DNA of 64,000 nt from Methyloversatilis discipulorum (GTDB taxonomy: Bacteria > Pseudomonadota > Gammaproteobacteria > Burkholderiales > Rhodocyclaceae). Under the pieces are notes generated by a model. It was not told the origin of the DNA. It was given only the letters and a program-made list of their open reading frames with translations, and did no database searches. A program made the translations under genes and the position numbers. The stretch is from the NCBI RefSeq assembly GCF_000385375.1, contig NZ_ARVV01000001.1, positions 62,001-126,000 on the forward strand, in the 5' to 3' direction. Positions 17,529-26,016 of this stretch are shown here, piece by piece (the stretch's first letter is position 1; every line of letters starts with the position of its first letter).

Positions 17529-17945
17529 TCATGTGGACAGCGTCTTCCTGTGCACAAAAGTGATGACGTCGTGGACAGTTTTGGTGTCTTCCGCCTCCTT
17601 GTCCGAGATCACGATTCTGAAGCGCTTTTCAAGTGCTTCGACAAGGGTAACGTCGACCATAGAGTCGCTCTCCAAGAGGAACCGCAAGTTACGAGAGAAG
17701 TCATCACCGGGGATCATCCGGGACACATCAACTTGGAGTTCGTCTGCAAGGACTTGCCGAACTCCGGTTACTACCTCGCGAGATATGCCAGAGTCTTGAT
17801 AGAACGCTGCATAGAAGTCGTCATCCGATAGCGACTCCCGACCACGAAACGTGTTTTCGAACTGCGTATCCACTCGTCGCTTCTCAAAGAAGAACCAGAC
17901 CCCAACAGTGAGAGCGAGGACCGAAATTCCGAGCGCAGTATTCAT
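17529..17945 (-). CDS. cassette-encoded membrane-anchored acyl-carrier-like protein
   Basis: 138 residues. A single membrane helix (residues 3-20, ALGISVLALTVGVWFFF) is followed by a linker and then an acyl-carrier-protein-like fold. VVTGVRQVLADELQVDVSRMI is helix 1 and the loop, D94-S95-M96 matches the DSL site where phosphopantetheine is attached, and VTLVEALEKRFRIVISDKEAED is helices 2 and 3. Free-standing carriers are normally cytosolic and lack a helix, so tethering is unusual. No acyltransferase or synthase is nearby. The role is unknown; the ACP call is by motif. Confidence 0.65.
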   Translation of the reverse strand: MNTALGISVLALTVGVWFFFEKRRVDTQFENTFRGRESLSDDDFYAAFYQDSGISREVVTGVRQVLADELQVDVSRMIPGDDFSRNLRFLLESDSMVDVTLVEALEKRFRIVISDKEAEDTKTVHDVITFVHRKTLST

Positions 17946-17948
17946 GAC

Positions 17949-18017
17949 GCCGAACGTTGAAGCTGAGCCGCGAGCGGCGGCCTGCCGACGCGAGTCGGCT
18001 CGAGAGACTGGTTAGGC
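17949..18017 (-). repeat. attC site 9
   Basis: GCCGAAC (17949-17955) and GTTAGGC (18011-18017), 69 bases, arms GAGCCGCGAG and CGAGTCGGCTC. Confidence 0.8.
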
Positions 18018-18320
18018 CGCACGATACCAAGCACCCGTTCGGAACGCTTCCGGAATTTCCTGGGACCAGGGATCGTCGAAGCCAAGCGTGGAAAGCTCTT
18101 CAAACCAGCGATCCCGCAACGATTCCGGCAGCTTGGAGCCGCACCACGGGCAGAAGCGAATTGATATGGAGCTCGCGCCTCCATCATGGACGAGCAACCC
18201 GTACTCACGGAAGCGGTCGGAGTAGCCAACAAGAGCGTCTGGGCAGGACTCAGGTGTTGAATGAACTGCGCAGGAGAACTCTGCTTGGATATGCATCGCG
18301 TCGCAGCAATGTTTCTGCAT
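18012..18320 (-). CDS. cassette-encoded DUF6980-like protein
   Basis: 102 residues. MQKHCCDAMHIQAEFSC, CPDALVGY, REYGLLVHDGG, IRFCPWCGSKLPESLRDRWF and the closing IPEAF match the DUF6980 pattern, with Cys pairs (HCC and CPWC) that could bind zinc. Function unknown. The TAA stop lies in the GCCTAAC box of attC site 9. Confidence 0.7.
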   Translation of the reverse strand: MQKHCCDAMHIQAEFSCAVHSTPESCPDALVGYSDRFREYGLLVHDGGASSISIRFCPWCGSKLPESLRDRWFEELSTLGFDDPWSQEIPEAFRTGAWYRAA

Positions 18321-18325
18321 TTGCG

Positions 18326-18442
18326 GCCTAACGCCCTAGTTAACCGGCGCCGGAGCACGAAGTGCGGAGGGTACCGCTACAGGCCATGAGAATGCCGAAG
18401 GCATGGCCTGTAGTGGCGTCCGCGTTGAACGACCTGTTAGGC
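18326..18442 (-). repeat. attC site 10 (long)
   Basis: GCCTAAC (18326-18332) and GTTAGGC (18436-18442) are perfect complements. The 117-base body contains CTACAGGCCATG and CATGGCCTGTAG, giving a long terminal hairpin. Confidence 0.85.
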
Positions 18443-18467
18443 TGAAGGGAGATGCGCGAACCTTCAT

Positions 18468-19286
18468 TTACTGCTCCGCATTCTCAACTTGAGCGGGGAA
18501 GGATTGGCAAAAAGACAAAATACTCTCTTTGGGCCATTCTGCAATTTGCTCAATGTATTGTTGCCGCACCTTCGCCAGATTGGCTTCAACCTCTGCTTGC
18601 CCGCGTGCTGGGGCAGCCTCGTTGACAAAATAGGATCGATAGTCGACGTGAGAGTATGCCGAGTTCGCATAGGCTGCGTCGTTAGCGCTCTTCGACTCCG
18701 GTGATAGCTTGTCGCATGCGGCTTTTCCATCTGCCAGCTTGAATGCAAGGAACTCATTCCGGTTCAGTGCTTCAGCTGATTGAATTACCGCTAGCACCTC
18801 TGATAGCTTTTGACCCTCAGGATCTCGGCCAACTAACCTGAATCGAATGACGTAAGGTCCGTGTGCAGCGAACCCCAGCGCAATTTTTCCACCGTCTTTT
18901 TTGTGCGTCAGTACCACGTACTCAACAGAGGGTGAACCGACTTTCTGGATTTTTGGGGATTGCTCCACTGCGTCAGGCAGGTAGGCCCCCACGTTGTTCA
19001 GCAAATCTCTTCGGCGGTCTTCAATTGAGGTCCACAACTGACGAGCGGAGACTTCAATTTCACACTCCACTCCGATTTTGCGAGTGCAGAGAACTCTTGG
19101 GCCCACAGTGAAGTGCGGAACCCCAAACATAAAGTCATCTGCATTGGGGAGCGTCCACTTAATGTGCCCGACGTCGTGATAGAAGTGGACAGTGCTGTTG
19201 GGCGTTGATCCAGTAGCTACTTCTTGGCCTGCTGCCGCAGCAGAGCAAAGAAACCAAAGCAGGGTAAATGCAATAAATCGATGCAT
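18468..19286 (-). CDS. cassette-encoded secreted protein of unknown function
   Basis: 272 residues from the ATG at 19286, with a Sec signal peptide (MHRFIAFTLLWFLCSAAAAG, cleavage near AAA-GQ). Earlier in-frame starts overlap attC site 11. Four cysteines in the mature part could form disulfides. No domain was recognised. It is AT-richer than the surrounding core genes, which fits an acquired cassette. Confidence 0.65.
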   Translation of the reverse strand: MHRFIAFTLLWFLCSAAAAGQEVATGSTPNSTVHFYHDVGHIKWTLPNADDFMFGVPHFTVGPRVLCTRKIGVECEIEVSARQLWTSIEDRRRDLLNNVGAYLPDAVEQSPKIQKVGSPSVEYVVLTHKKDGGKIALGFAAHGPYVIRFRLVGRDPEGQKLSEVLAVIQSAEALNRNEFLAFKLADGKAACDKLSPESKSANDAAYANSAYSHVDYRSYFVNEAAPARGQAEVEANLAKVRQQYIEQIAEWPKESILSFCQSFPAQVENAEQ

Positions 19287-19297
19287 GGAACTTAAAG

Positions 19298-19366
19298 GCC
19301 TAACGTTTGCATTCACCGGCCTTGCGCGGCTTTATGCGCAAGGTCCTGTGGAATGATGGGTTGGGC
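19298..19366 (-). repeat. attC site 11
   Basis: GCCTAAC (19298-19304) and GTTGGGC (19360-19366), 69 bases, with CCTTGCGCGGC and TGCGCAAGG inside. Confidence 0.8.
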
Positions 19367-19795
19367 ATTAGATACCTCGCGAAGTGAGCGCCGCCACGGT
19401 AGAAAACTGAGAAGGTTGCTCCATGTGCCAACGGTCTTCCAGCCACTATCACTTGGGGCTTGAAGTTCTGCCCTCACGCAACGATCGCCGCGATAGTGCT
19501 CTAGAACACGATATTCGCCCGACAGAAAGCCAATGACCGCGGCAATATATTCGGCTACGCGCGATGGCTTTGTGCAAGGGAACCACTCGAGCCAAAAATG
19601 CCCGACAGAGAAATGCAGTTCATCATTGTTTTGAAGCGCAAGCCACACTTTGTGATTAAGCCCAGGCTGGACGGGCATAAGAATGCTTAGCTCGACGGGA
19701 GCCTCGGGTTCCTCAATCATTTGGAGAGAAGGAAAACGAGCAGAAATTTCGGCAATTGCCTGGCGTGCAACAGTTAACTCGGCGGTCGGTTTCAT
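19313..19795 (-). CDS. cassette-encoded hypothetical protein
   Basis: 160 residues from the ATG at 19795 (MKPTAELTVARQAIAEI). It is soluble with mixed alpha and beta segments; WLALQNNDELHFSVGHFWLEWFP is notable. No family was recognised. The stop lies inside attC site 11, as usual for these cassettes. Confidence 0.6.
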   Translation of the reverse strand: MKPTAELTVARQAIAEISARFPSLQMIEEPEAPVELSILMPVQPGLNHKVWLALQNNDELHFSVGHFWLEWFPCTKPSRVAEYIAAVIGFLSGEYRVLEHYRGDRCVRAELQAPSDSGWKTVGTWSNLLSFLPWRRSLREVSNAQPIIPQDLAHKAAQGR

Positions 19796-19798
19796 GAT

Positions 19799-19879
19799 GC
19801 CCAACGTTTTAGGTAAGGGGCACGCGGCTTGCCGCGTGTCCCAGCGACCAAAGGGAGCGCCTTGACCGGAATGTTAGGT
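19799..19879 (-). repeat. attC site 12
   Basis: GCCCAAC (19799-19805) and GTTAGGT (19873-19879), 81 bases, inner CACGCGGCTTGCCGCGTG palindrome. Confidence 0.8.
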
Positions 19880-19883
19880 GCGG

Positions 19884-20126
19884 TCATTGAGCCCCCATTG
19901 ATTTGCAGATTTCACTAGAGCGCCAATTTTTAAGATTGCCTTGTGCCAACAGGCGGCCCTCTCCAACTAAAAACTCAATGTGTTTTGCGACCACTTCAAA
20001 GTCGTCGTCTTCGTCGGCAAAGGAAATGCCACTTTCGTTTGCGACTTTCACAACAACTAAAGCGACCTTTTTCCATGTGGTGCTCACATTGGAAAGAATA
20101 GCCTCGTCAATTTCAGTGCGACGCAT
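19884..20126 (-). CDS. cassette-encoded small hypothetical protein
   Basis: 80 residues from the ATG at 20126 (MRRTEIDEAILSNV). It is acidic in the middle (FADEDDDFEVV). EAILSNVSTTWKKVALVVVKV and FLVGEGRLLAQGNLKNWR suggest a small winged-helix-like fold, but no family was recognised. It is the first cassette on the reading strand; its upstream junction is occupied by IS copy 2. Confidence 0.55.
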   Translation of the reverse strand: MRRTEIDEAILSNVSTTWKKVALVVVKVANESGISFADEDDDFEVVAKHIEFLVGEGRLLAQGNLKNWRSSEICKSMGAQ

Positions 20127-20132
20127 ACAAGC

Positions 20133-20139
20133 ACCTAAC
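20133..20139 (-). repeat. crossover box split by IS copy 2
   Basis: ACCTAAC, the GTTAGGT crossover box on the cassette reading strand. The other flank of the IS begins AACGATGCGG at 21925. It may have belonged to an attC or to attI. Confidence 0.6.
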
Positions 20140-21924
20140 GACGCTGTAGAAATGCCCCATTCCGGGGCAAGCGGTTGTGACCGGCGCACACCGGCTCAAA
20201 GTCGTTCATCATCGTTTCAGTCTCGCGATCGTCGTTTCAGCGTTGTCCCCTGACGGCAGCGCCGGCCGCTGCCGGGCGTGCTCGAAATGGCGTCGGCCTC
20301 GCCCGTCAGCTTACCTAATTCGCGTATTCATGGTGCCCGAGCTTTTCGATGTTGTGCACCAGGCAATACAGCTTCCATTGCCCATCCACCTTCTCCCGCC
20401 CGCGCAGCGTGAAGCGGGTGAGCCGTTTGTTGTGCCGCAGGTTGCCGAACACGGGCTCTACGGTGGCAAACCGCGCGGCGATCATCCGTTTGCCTTCCAT
20501 GGAATCGATGCGCCGCTTCATGCGCTCGGTGTGTGATTCGGTGTGGCCTGGCTTGCCGCGGAAGAAGGCGACCTGTCGCACCTTCGTCGTCTCCGGTGTG
20601 CGCAGGCAGCGGGTGCGTTGGTCGCACGGCACGCAGTCGCGCGCGGCGCCGGTGTATTTGGTGGCGGCGTAGCCGTTGATCGTGCATTCGCCGCCGTTGC
20701 GATATAGCCGCTTGCCCGCAGGGCAGAGGCAGTGGCCGCGGTCCGGCGCTTCGGTGAAGTCGGTGTTGGCGTAGGGCTGGGTCTTGCCGGCAGCGCGCGC
20801 CCGTTTCGCCTTCTCGCTCTTGTCCCACAGCGCGTCGGGCTTTGCCTTGTGCTTGGCCTGCTCAGCGTATCTCGGGTCGCGCTGCCGGTAGCCGTTGTCG
20901 CACACCCAGGCAGGAATGTTTCGCCGATCCAGTTCGGCGAGGTTCTTCTCGGAGTGGTAGCCCGCGTCGGCGCAGATCGCGGTGTGCTCTTTGCGCTGTA
21001 CGCTGCTTGCGTCGATCACCGGCAGCAGCAGTTCCTGTTCCGACCCGGTGCCGTGCGCCTACGCATCGACCACGATCTGGTGGGCGGCATCGACCACCGC
21101 CACCCCTGTGTAGCCCTGGATCACGCCCTTGGCGGTGGCCATCTTGGCCGAGTCGTTGTCGGTGCGATTCGACAGGCGCAGCGCGCCCTTGGCGCCGCGT
21201 CGGTCGTCCGGAGTGCGCGCGAGCCAGTCGCGGATCTTTGCCGCTTCGTCGGCGAGCCGCTCGCGGGTGCGCGCCGCGCGCGCCCTCTGCTCACCGATCA
21301 TGCGCTGCACGGCCGCTTCCATCTTCGCCGCCTCGCGTTCGAAATCGGCACGCGTGCCGCTCTTCGCCTTGGAGGCATTCGACGGCAGTTTCACGCCGTC
21401 GATGGCGAAGAACTCGCGCCCGATCAGCCCTTCGCGGTCGCACACCAGCAGCACCTCGGTGAAGAGCGCTTGGGCCTCAATGCCCAGACTGCTGATGAAG
21501 TGCGCGACGGTGGTGAAGTGCGGCGCACTGTCGCCGGAGACGGCCATGAACAGCACGTTGGTGCGGCAGGCGGTGGCGATGGATCGGGAGCTGATCAGTC
21601 CGCGCGAGTATCCGAGCAGCACGATCTTGAGCAGCACCGCAGGATCGAAGGCCGGGGCGCCGCCCGCGTCGTTGCCGTAGCGGGCACGCAAAGTCGAGAG
21701 ATCAAGGTCGTTGTCGACCAGATGGAAGAGCGAGAACTCGAAACTACCGGGCAGCACCTGCTGTGCGAAATCGACCGGGATGAGCTTCAGGCCGTAGTCG
21801 GGCGTCTTGAATCGCGGCATCGCAGGGCTCCGGAGAGGCGATGCGGAATCATAACAACGGCATGTGAACGGGTGAGGGCGGGGAGGTGTCTCTCTCAGCC
21901 TGGTAGAGAGCACCGTACTGCCTC
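20140..21924 (-). mobile_element. IS1182-type insertion sequence, copy 2 (defective)
   Basis: About 1785 bases, same orientation as copy 1 and flanked by AAC (20137-20139, 21925-21927) at the same attC-box position. The left end GACGCTGTAGAAATGCCCC matches copy 1. The right end differs: the last 35 or so bases carry extra sequence before GCCTC. The transposase gene is broken. Confidence 0.8.
20315..21820 (-). pseudogene. IS1182-family transposase, interrupted by an amber codon
   Basis: The reading frame begins MPRFKTPDYG at 21820 and is identical in layout to the intact copy at 15838-17376. A single CAG-to-TAG change (21059-21061) stops it after IVVDA, where copy 1 reads IVVNAQAHGTG. The frame then continues unshifted to 20315. 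A short in-frame deletion in the helix after RMIGEQ also distinguishes it from copy 1. Confidence 0.9.
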
Positions 21925-21951
21925 AACGATGCGGCCGCGCCAGAAACGCCG

Positions 21952-22692
21952 TTACCGCGGGACCTCAGTCAGCGCCGGGTGATCCGGATTTGCCAGTACG
22001 AACTCCCGTGCCAGTCGGCGAATTGCCTCAGCAGACGATCCTGGAGTGATGATCCGGTCTGTGCCCTTAAATCGATCCAGGTATGTCAGCGGGATGTGCG
22101 GGTTATTGAGGGTTGCTCCGCGTTCCGCGATGTAGGCCGAGCGCAAGCGGAGAATCTCCAGCATCCTCTGCTGCGAGATTCGAGGTTCGTCGCCCACCTT
22201 GGTGTCCGCTGCGTCCTTGTATTGCTGTGCCGTCCATTGCCGCTTGTGCAGCCTTTTGGCATCCTCAATCGAGTAGGTCGCTTGGTTTCCACAGATAGTG
22301 AACAGGTCTGCCAGGTCCAACTTTGCAGATGCTCTTTGTGCCAGCAGGTAGTCCGGCGCAATGTAGGATTCGATCCCGGCAATCCAGCCTTCCATATCAA
22401 GCGGAGTCAGGCAAATCGAATTTTGAAGGGCGAGTCGATGACCCCGCTTGTCGTAGGTGCCGATCACGAAGAACATGCGCCGCCAACGTTGAATATGGTC
22501 AAGTCCAACATCACGTGCCGTGGACACACCCTTGCGCGTTGTCGATTTAACCTCCACATCAAGGCGTAGGCATCGACCGCTCACTTCAATCTCTAGGGTG
22601 GCGTCGACTCCGGATCGCTGATGGTCCGGATCCCAGCGCAGATTGAATTCCCGAACAAGCTCCTGCTCTCGGGCGTCATCTTGGACCGGCAC
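21952..22692 (-). CDS. predicted type II restriction endonuclease
   Basis: 246 residues. A PD-(D/E)xK-like core is visible: GVDATLEIEV (Asp) and RLDVEVKST (ExK). It starts at a GTG (22692) that directly follows the TAA of the cytosine methyltransferase gene, so the two are translationally coupled. Position and motif make it the cognate endonuclease (inference). No known specificity was recognised. The C-terminal PALTEVPR stop (TAA) lies next to the right flank of IS copy 2. Confidence 0.7.
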   Translation of the reverse strand: MPVQDDAREQELVREFNLRWDPDHQRSGVDATLEIEVSGRCLRLDVEVKSTTRKGVSTARDVGLDHIQRWRRMFFVIGTYDKRGHRLALQNSICLTPLDMEGWIAGIESYIAPDYLLAQRASAKLDLADLFTICGNQATYSIEDAKRLHKRQWTAQQYKDAADTKVGDEPRISQQRMLEILRLRSAYIAERGATLNNPHIPLTYLDRFKGTDRIITPGSSAEAIRRLAREFVLANPDHPALTEVPR

Positions 22693-23826
22693 TTACGTGG
22701 CTCCGAGCGCGTGAGCGACCTGCTTGGCAACTGCATAAGCGACAGGCGGGCAGACGCTATTGCCAATTTGGCCAAGTGCTTGGTAGACCGCCCCGCGGAT
22801 TCTCCAATCGGATGGAAACCCCTGAAGTAGAGCGCAGTCCTCTATAGACATCCGGTAATGCCCGTTTTCCGGCGGGTAGGCGTGAGCGGCCGCTGCCGTC
22901 GGCTGCACACCGTTCGGCCAGATCTCTAGCTGGTTCCAAGTCCGCAAAGATGCCTTACTGTTGAGCACGCCCGTCGTCTTCCGCGGACCTGTGAATCCGG
23001 AACGTAGTGTCGGAGCCACTGCATCGACCCCGGTGTCAGGTAGGCCGAGGCTTCGGCGAGCAGTGTTGAAGGGAAGCACCGGACCGAAAAGCGAGCCGGG
23101 CTCCCCATGCGTTGGTTCCGGCACGATCCAACGGGCTGCGTCGCGTGCTGCGCGGAACCCGACGAAGAACACGCGTCGTCGCGCCTGCGGAACGCCGAAT
23201 TCATGCGCTGCCAGTTTGAACTTGAAGATGGTGTAGTCCTGCTCCAAGGGGGCAAGAATGTTCTGCCGCACGAAGCCTGCGAACTTGGCGTCGAGCATGC
23301 CCGGTACATTCTCCGCGATGAACGCACGCGGCCGGGCTTGCAGCACGCACCGCACGAAGTCCGGCCACATGTTGCGCGGATCAGTGGCTCCGCCTTGCTT
23401 GCCTGCGGTGGAGAATGGCTGACATGGTGGTCCGCCATGCACGATGTCCACTCCGCGGAAACGGGTGAACGCGGCCGCACGAACATCACCTTCGATCTCA
23501 CCGGAGAGGACTCTCCATGCAGGCCGATTGGCGCGCAGCGTGTCCCCACAAATGTCCAAGATCTCCATCGAAGCCAGATGCGAGAAGCCTGCGCGCTCGA
23601 ACCCTAGGTCCAGACCGCCGCCGCCCGAAAACAGGGACAGGCACGTTAACCCGTTGGGCTCGACGAGCGGCATGAGGTCATTGGGATCGAGTCGAGCCGC
23701 TTCGTCAAACGTAGCTTGAAATGGGCGCAGGTCGTGGTCGCGCAGGAAGGCCTGTTTCCGAAGCTGGGACCGCCTGGAGGTCTCGCGGTAGCGGTCGCGC
23801 TGTTCCTCGGTCAAGTCATAAGCCAT
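22693..23826 (-). CDS. DNA (cytosine-5-)-methyltransferase
   Basis: 377 residues. Motif I is FSGGGGLDLG (66-75), motif IV is GGPPCQPFS with catalytic C135, motif VI is ENVPG, motif VIII is QARRRVFFVG, and the C-terminal motifs IX-X are EDCALLQGFPSDW and QIGNSVCPPVA. The target-recognition region is between about 235 and 310. About 55 extra residues precede motif I. It methylates C5 of cytosine in a short site and protects against the adjacent endonuclease. Confidence 0.93.
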   Translation of the reverse strand: MAYDLTEEQRDRYRETSRRSQLRKQAFLRDHDLRPFQATFDEAARLDPNDLMPLVEPNGLTCLSLFSGGGGLDLGFERAGFSHLASMEILDICGDTLRANRPAWRVLSGEIEGDVRAAAFTRFRGVDIVHGGPPCQPFSTAGKQGGATDPRNMWPDFVRCVLQARPRAFIAENVPGMLDAKFAGFVRQNILAPLEQDYTIFKFKLAAHEFGVPQARRRVFFVGFRAARDAARWIVPEPTHGEPGSLFGPVLPFNTARRSLGLPDTGVDAVAPTLRSGFTGPRKTTGVLNSKASLRTWNQLEIWPNGVQPTAAAAHAYPPENGHYRMSIEDCALLQGFPSDWRIRGAVYQALGQIGNSVCPPVAYAVAKQVAHALGAT

Positions 23827-23880
23827 CGGGAGTCCTGATTTTTTAACCAGTGCGGAGTCTAGCGGCTTGCTGGGCGTCCG

Positions 23881-24306
23881 TCACTCCCTGTGCGTGCCGC
23901 CTAGGTACCGTACGAGAAGCGCTGTCAGGCGAGTGATTTCAAGGTGCTTTAAGGTGCATTCGAACACCGTAAGGGACTCCCAGCCCAGCCGGCGGAGCTC
24001 GCGGCGTGCCTCGCGGTCGCGCTCTTGGTTGCGTTTGATCTTCGCGCGCCAGAACTCGGCGTTAGTTACCGGCTTGAACCCTCTGCCGCAGGTGTGACCA
24101 TGCCAGAAGCATCCGTGCACGAATATGACTTTGCGCCTCGCAGGAAACACAAGGTCTGGCGTTCCAGGTAGCCGTTTGTCGTGAAGGACATAGCGGTAGC
24201 CCATCCGGTGAAGCAGTCGGCGGACGATCATCTCAGGCTTAGTGTCTTTCGAACGAATGCGCGACATGAGGGCGCTTCGTTGGGCAGGGGTGAGCTTATC
24301 TGGCAT
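23881..24306 (-). CDS. vsr: very short patch repair endonuclease Vsr
   Basis: 141 residues with the Vsr signature: MSRIRSKDTKPEMIVRRLLH, GTPDLVFP (catalytic Asp), VHGCFWHGHTC (zinc site and active-site His) and NAEFWRAKIKRNQERD. It nicks 5' of the T in T:G mismatches that arise by deamination of 5-methylcytosine, so it accompanies m5C methyltransferases such as the one 54 bases downstream. Confidence 0.95.
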   Translation of the reverse strand: MPDKLTPAQRSALMSRIRSKDTKPEMIVRRLLHRMGYRYVLHDKRLPGTPDLVFPARRKVIFVHGCFWHGHTCGRGFKPVTNAEFWRAKIKRNQERDREARRELRRLGWESLTVFECTLKHLEITRLTALLVRYLGGTHRE

Positions 24307-24343
24307 CGCCAGCGGGCCGCCTACGGGATCTGGGCACTCCGAC

Positions 24344-24465
24344 GACGCAGTAAGAATACCTACTCCGGGATATGCCGTTGTGTCCAGCCCTCCTCGGCTC
24401 GAAGTTGTTCATCATCGTTCAGCCTCGCGAAACTCGCCTCTTCGTCATCCCGTGATGTGTGCCGT
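24344..24465. mobile_element. relic of an IS1182-type element left end
   Basis: GACGCAGTAAGAATACC, then CTCGGCTCGAAGTTGTTCATCATCG-like text, parallels the left end of copies 1 and 2 (CGGCTCAAAGTCGTTCATC and following) over about 120 bases at roughly 70% identity by eye. The transposase is absent. With the relic at 11391 it brackets the island. Confidence 0.65.
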
Positions 24466-24527
24466 CGCTGATGCCGAGCGCTACCTTCACCCGCCAATGC
24501 GGGCGGGGACAAACGCTGGGCACCGCC

Positions 24528-25997
24528 TCAGCCTCCCAGCTTCTTCTTCAGCAGCTCATTGACCTGAGCCGGGCTGGCTTTGCCGCGGCTGGCTTTCATC
24601 ACCTGGCCGACCAGGGCGTTGAAGGCCTTTTCCTTGCCGGCGCGGTATTCCTCGACCGATTTCGGGTTGGCGGCGAGCACTTCGTCGATGATGGGTTCGA
24701 TGGCCGAGGCGTCGGTCACCTGCTTCAGGCCCTGCGCCTCGATGATGGCGTCGGCGTCCTTGCCTTCGCCGTTCCACATCGCGTCGAACACCTTCTTGGC
24801 AATGCTATTCGAGATCGTGTTGTCGGCGATGCGGGCGACCAGGCCGGCGAGCTGGGCCGGGCTGACCGGGCTTTGCGCGATGTCGCGCTCTTCGCGGTTC
24901 AGGCGCGCGGCCAGTTCGCCCATGACCCAGTTGGCGAGCGGTTTAGCCAACTGAGTGGCCTGGGCAACGCCGGCGATGGCGAGCGCGTCGGTGAAGTACT
25001 GGGCGGTTTCACGGCTGGCGGTGATGCCGGCGGCGTCGTAGGCGGACAGGCCGCAGTCCGATTGCAGCCGCGCGGCCAGCGCGGCCGGCAGTTCGGGCAT
25101 CGCGCGGCGCACCTCGTCCACCCACTCGGCGGCGATCACCAGCGGCGGCAGGTCGGGGTCGGGGAAGTAGCGGTAGTCGTGCGCGTCTTCCTTGCTGCGC
25201 ATCATGCGGGTTTCGCCGGTGTCGGGGTCGAACAGCACGGTGGCCTGCTGGATCTTGTGGCCGTCCTCGATCTGTTCGATCTGCCAGTTGATCTCGTAGT
25301 CGATGGCCTGCTGCAGGAAGCGGAAGCTGTTCAGGTTCTTGATTTCGCGGCGGGTGCCCAGCGGCTCGCCCGGGCGGCGCACGCTCACGTTGGCGTCGCA
25401 GCGGAAGCTGCCTTCCTGCATGTTGCCGTCGCAGATGTCTACCCAGCGCACCAGCGCATGCAGCGCGCGCGCATAGGCCACCGCCTCGGCGCTCGACGAC
25501 ATGTCGGGCTCGCTGACTATTTCCAGCAGCGGCGTGCCGGCGCGGTTCAGGTCTATGCCCGACATGCCATGGAAATCCTCGTGCAGGCTCTTGCCGGCGT
25601 CTTCTTCGAGGTGGGCGCGGGTGAGGCGCACCACTTTTTCGTAAGCCTTGTCACCCTCGCCGACACGTATCGTCAGCGTGCCGCCCTGCACCACCGGCAG
25701 TTCGTACTGGCTGATCTGATAGCCCTTCGGCAGGTCGGGGTAGAAGTAATTCTTGCGCGCGAACACCGAGCGCGGTGCGACGGTGGCGCCGATGGCGAGG
25801 CCGAAGCGGATGGCGCGCTCGACGGCGGCGCGGTTCATCACCGGCAGCACGCCGGGCAGCGCCAGGTCGACCGGGCTGGCCTGCGCGTTGGGCGCGGCGC
25901 CGAAGGCGGTCGAGCTGCCGGAGAAGATTTTCGAGGCCGTGTTCAGCTGGGTATGTGTTTCCAGACCGATCACGACTTCCCAGTTCGCTCTGCTCAT
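24528..25997 (-). CDS. gatB: aspartyl/glutamyl-tRNA amidotransferase subunit B
   Basis: 489 residues. [35 protein letters not shown] and [20 protein letters not shown] are family landmarks. The YqeY-like tail ends [10 protein letters not shown]. It binds misacylated Glu-tRNA(Gln)/Asp-tRNA(Asn) and phosphorylates it before amidation by GatA. It is separated from gatA and gatC by two small genes and a repeat. Confidence 0.96.
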   Translation of the reverse strand: MSRANWEVVIGLETHTQLNTASKIFSGSSTAFGAAPNAQASPVDLALPGVLPVMNRAAVERAIRFGLAIGATVAPRSVFARKNYFYPDLPKGYQISQYELPVVQGGTLTIRVGEGDKAYEKVVRLTRAHLEEDAGKSLHEDFHGMSGIDLNRAGTPLLEIVSEPDMSSSAEAVAYARALHALVRWVDICDGNMQEGSFRCDANVSVRRPGEPLGTRREIKNLNSFRFLQQAIDYEINWQIEQIEDGHKIQQATVLFDPDTGETRMMRSKEDAHDYRYFPDPDLPPLVIAAEWVDEVRRAMPELPAALAARLQSDCGLSAYDAAGITASRETAQYFTDALAIAGVAQATQLAKPLANWVMGELAARLNREERDIAQSPVSPAQLAGLVARIADNTISNSIAKKVFDAMWNGEGKDADAIIEAQGLKQVTDASAIEPIIDEVLAANPKSVEEYRAGKEKAFNALVGQVMKASRGKASPAQVNELLKKKLGG

Positions 25998-26016
25998 GGT
26001 GCTTTCTCTCTGTGCT

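Larger units (their letters stand above)
11550..20139 (-). other. integron cassette array without integrase (CALIN)
   Basis: Ten minus-strand genes plus two gene-less units are separated by about a dozen attC-type sites, each with RYYYAAC and GTTRRRY-like boxes at its ends and an imperfect palindrome between. Read on the minus strand, each gene is followed by its attC, the standard cassette order, and several stop codons (TAA) are part of the GCCTAAC box. No tyrosine recombinase gene is present in the window, including upstream of the first cassette where intI and attI would be expected. Two IS elements interrupt the array. Confidence 0.85.

Noticed and set aside
11797..19879. CRISPR array, because of regularly spaced similar short sequences.
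   Set aside because: The repeats are palindromic pairs with different interiors, spacing varies from about 200 to over 1000 bases, and genes fill the gaps; attC sites explain them.
8994..21061. Two genes (DM13 and the IS copy 2 transposase) are interrupted by TAG, hinting at amber suppression or recoding.
   Set aside because: TAG also serves as a normal stop here (mrdA at 33633-33635, the DUF853 gene at 46556). No suppressor tRNA is seen. Independent nonsense mutations or an error are simpler.
24307..24343. A tRNA-like attachment site at the right edge of the island.
   Set aside because: No tRNA gene or direct repeat could be found around the island.
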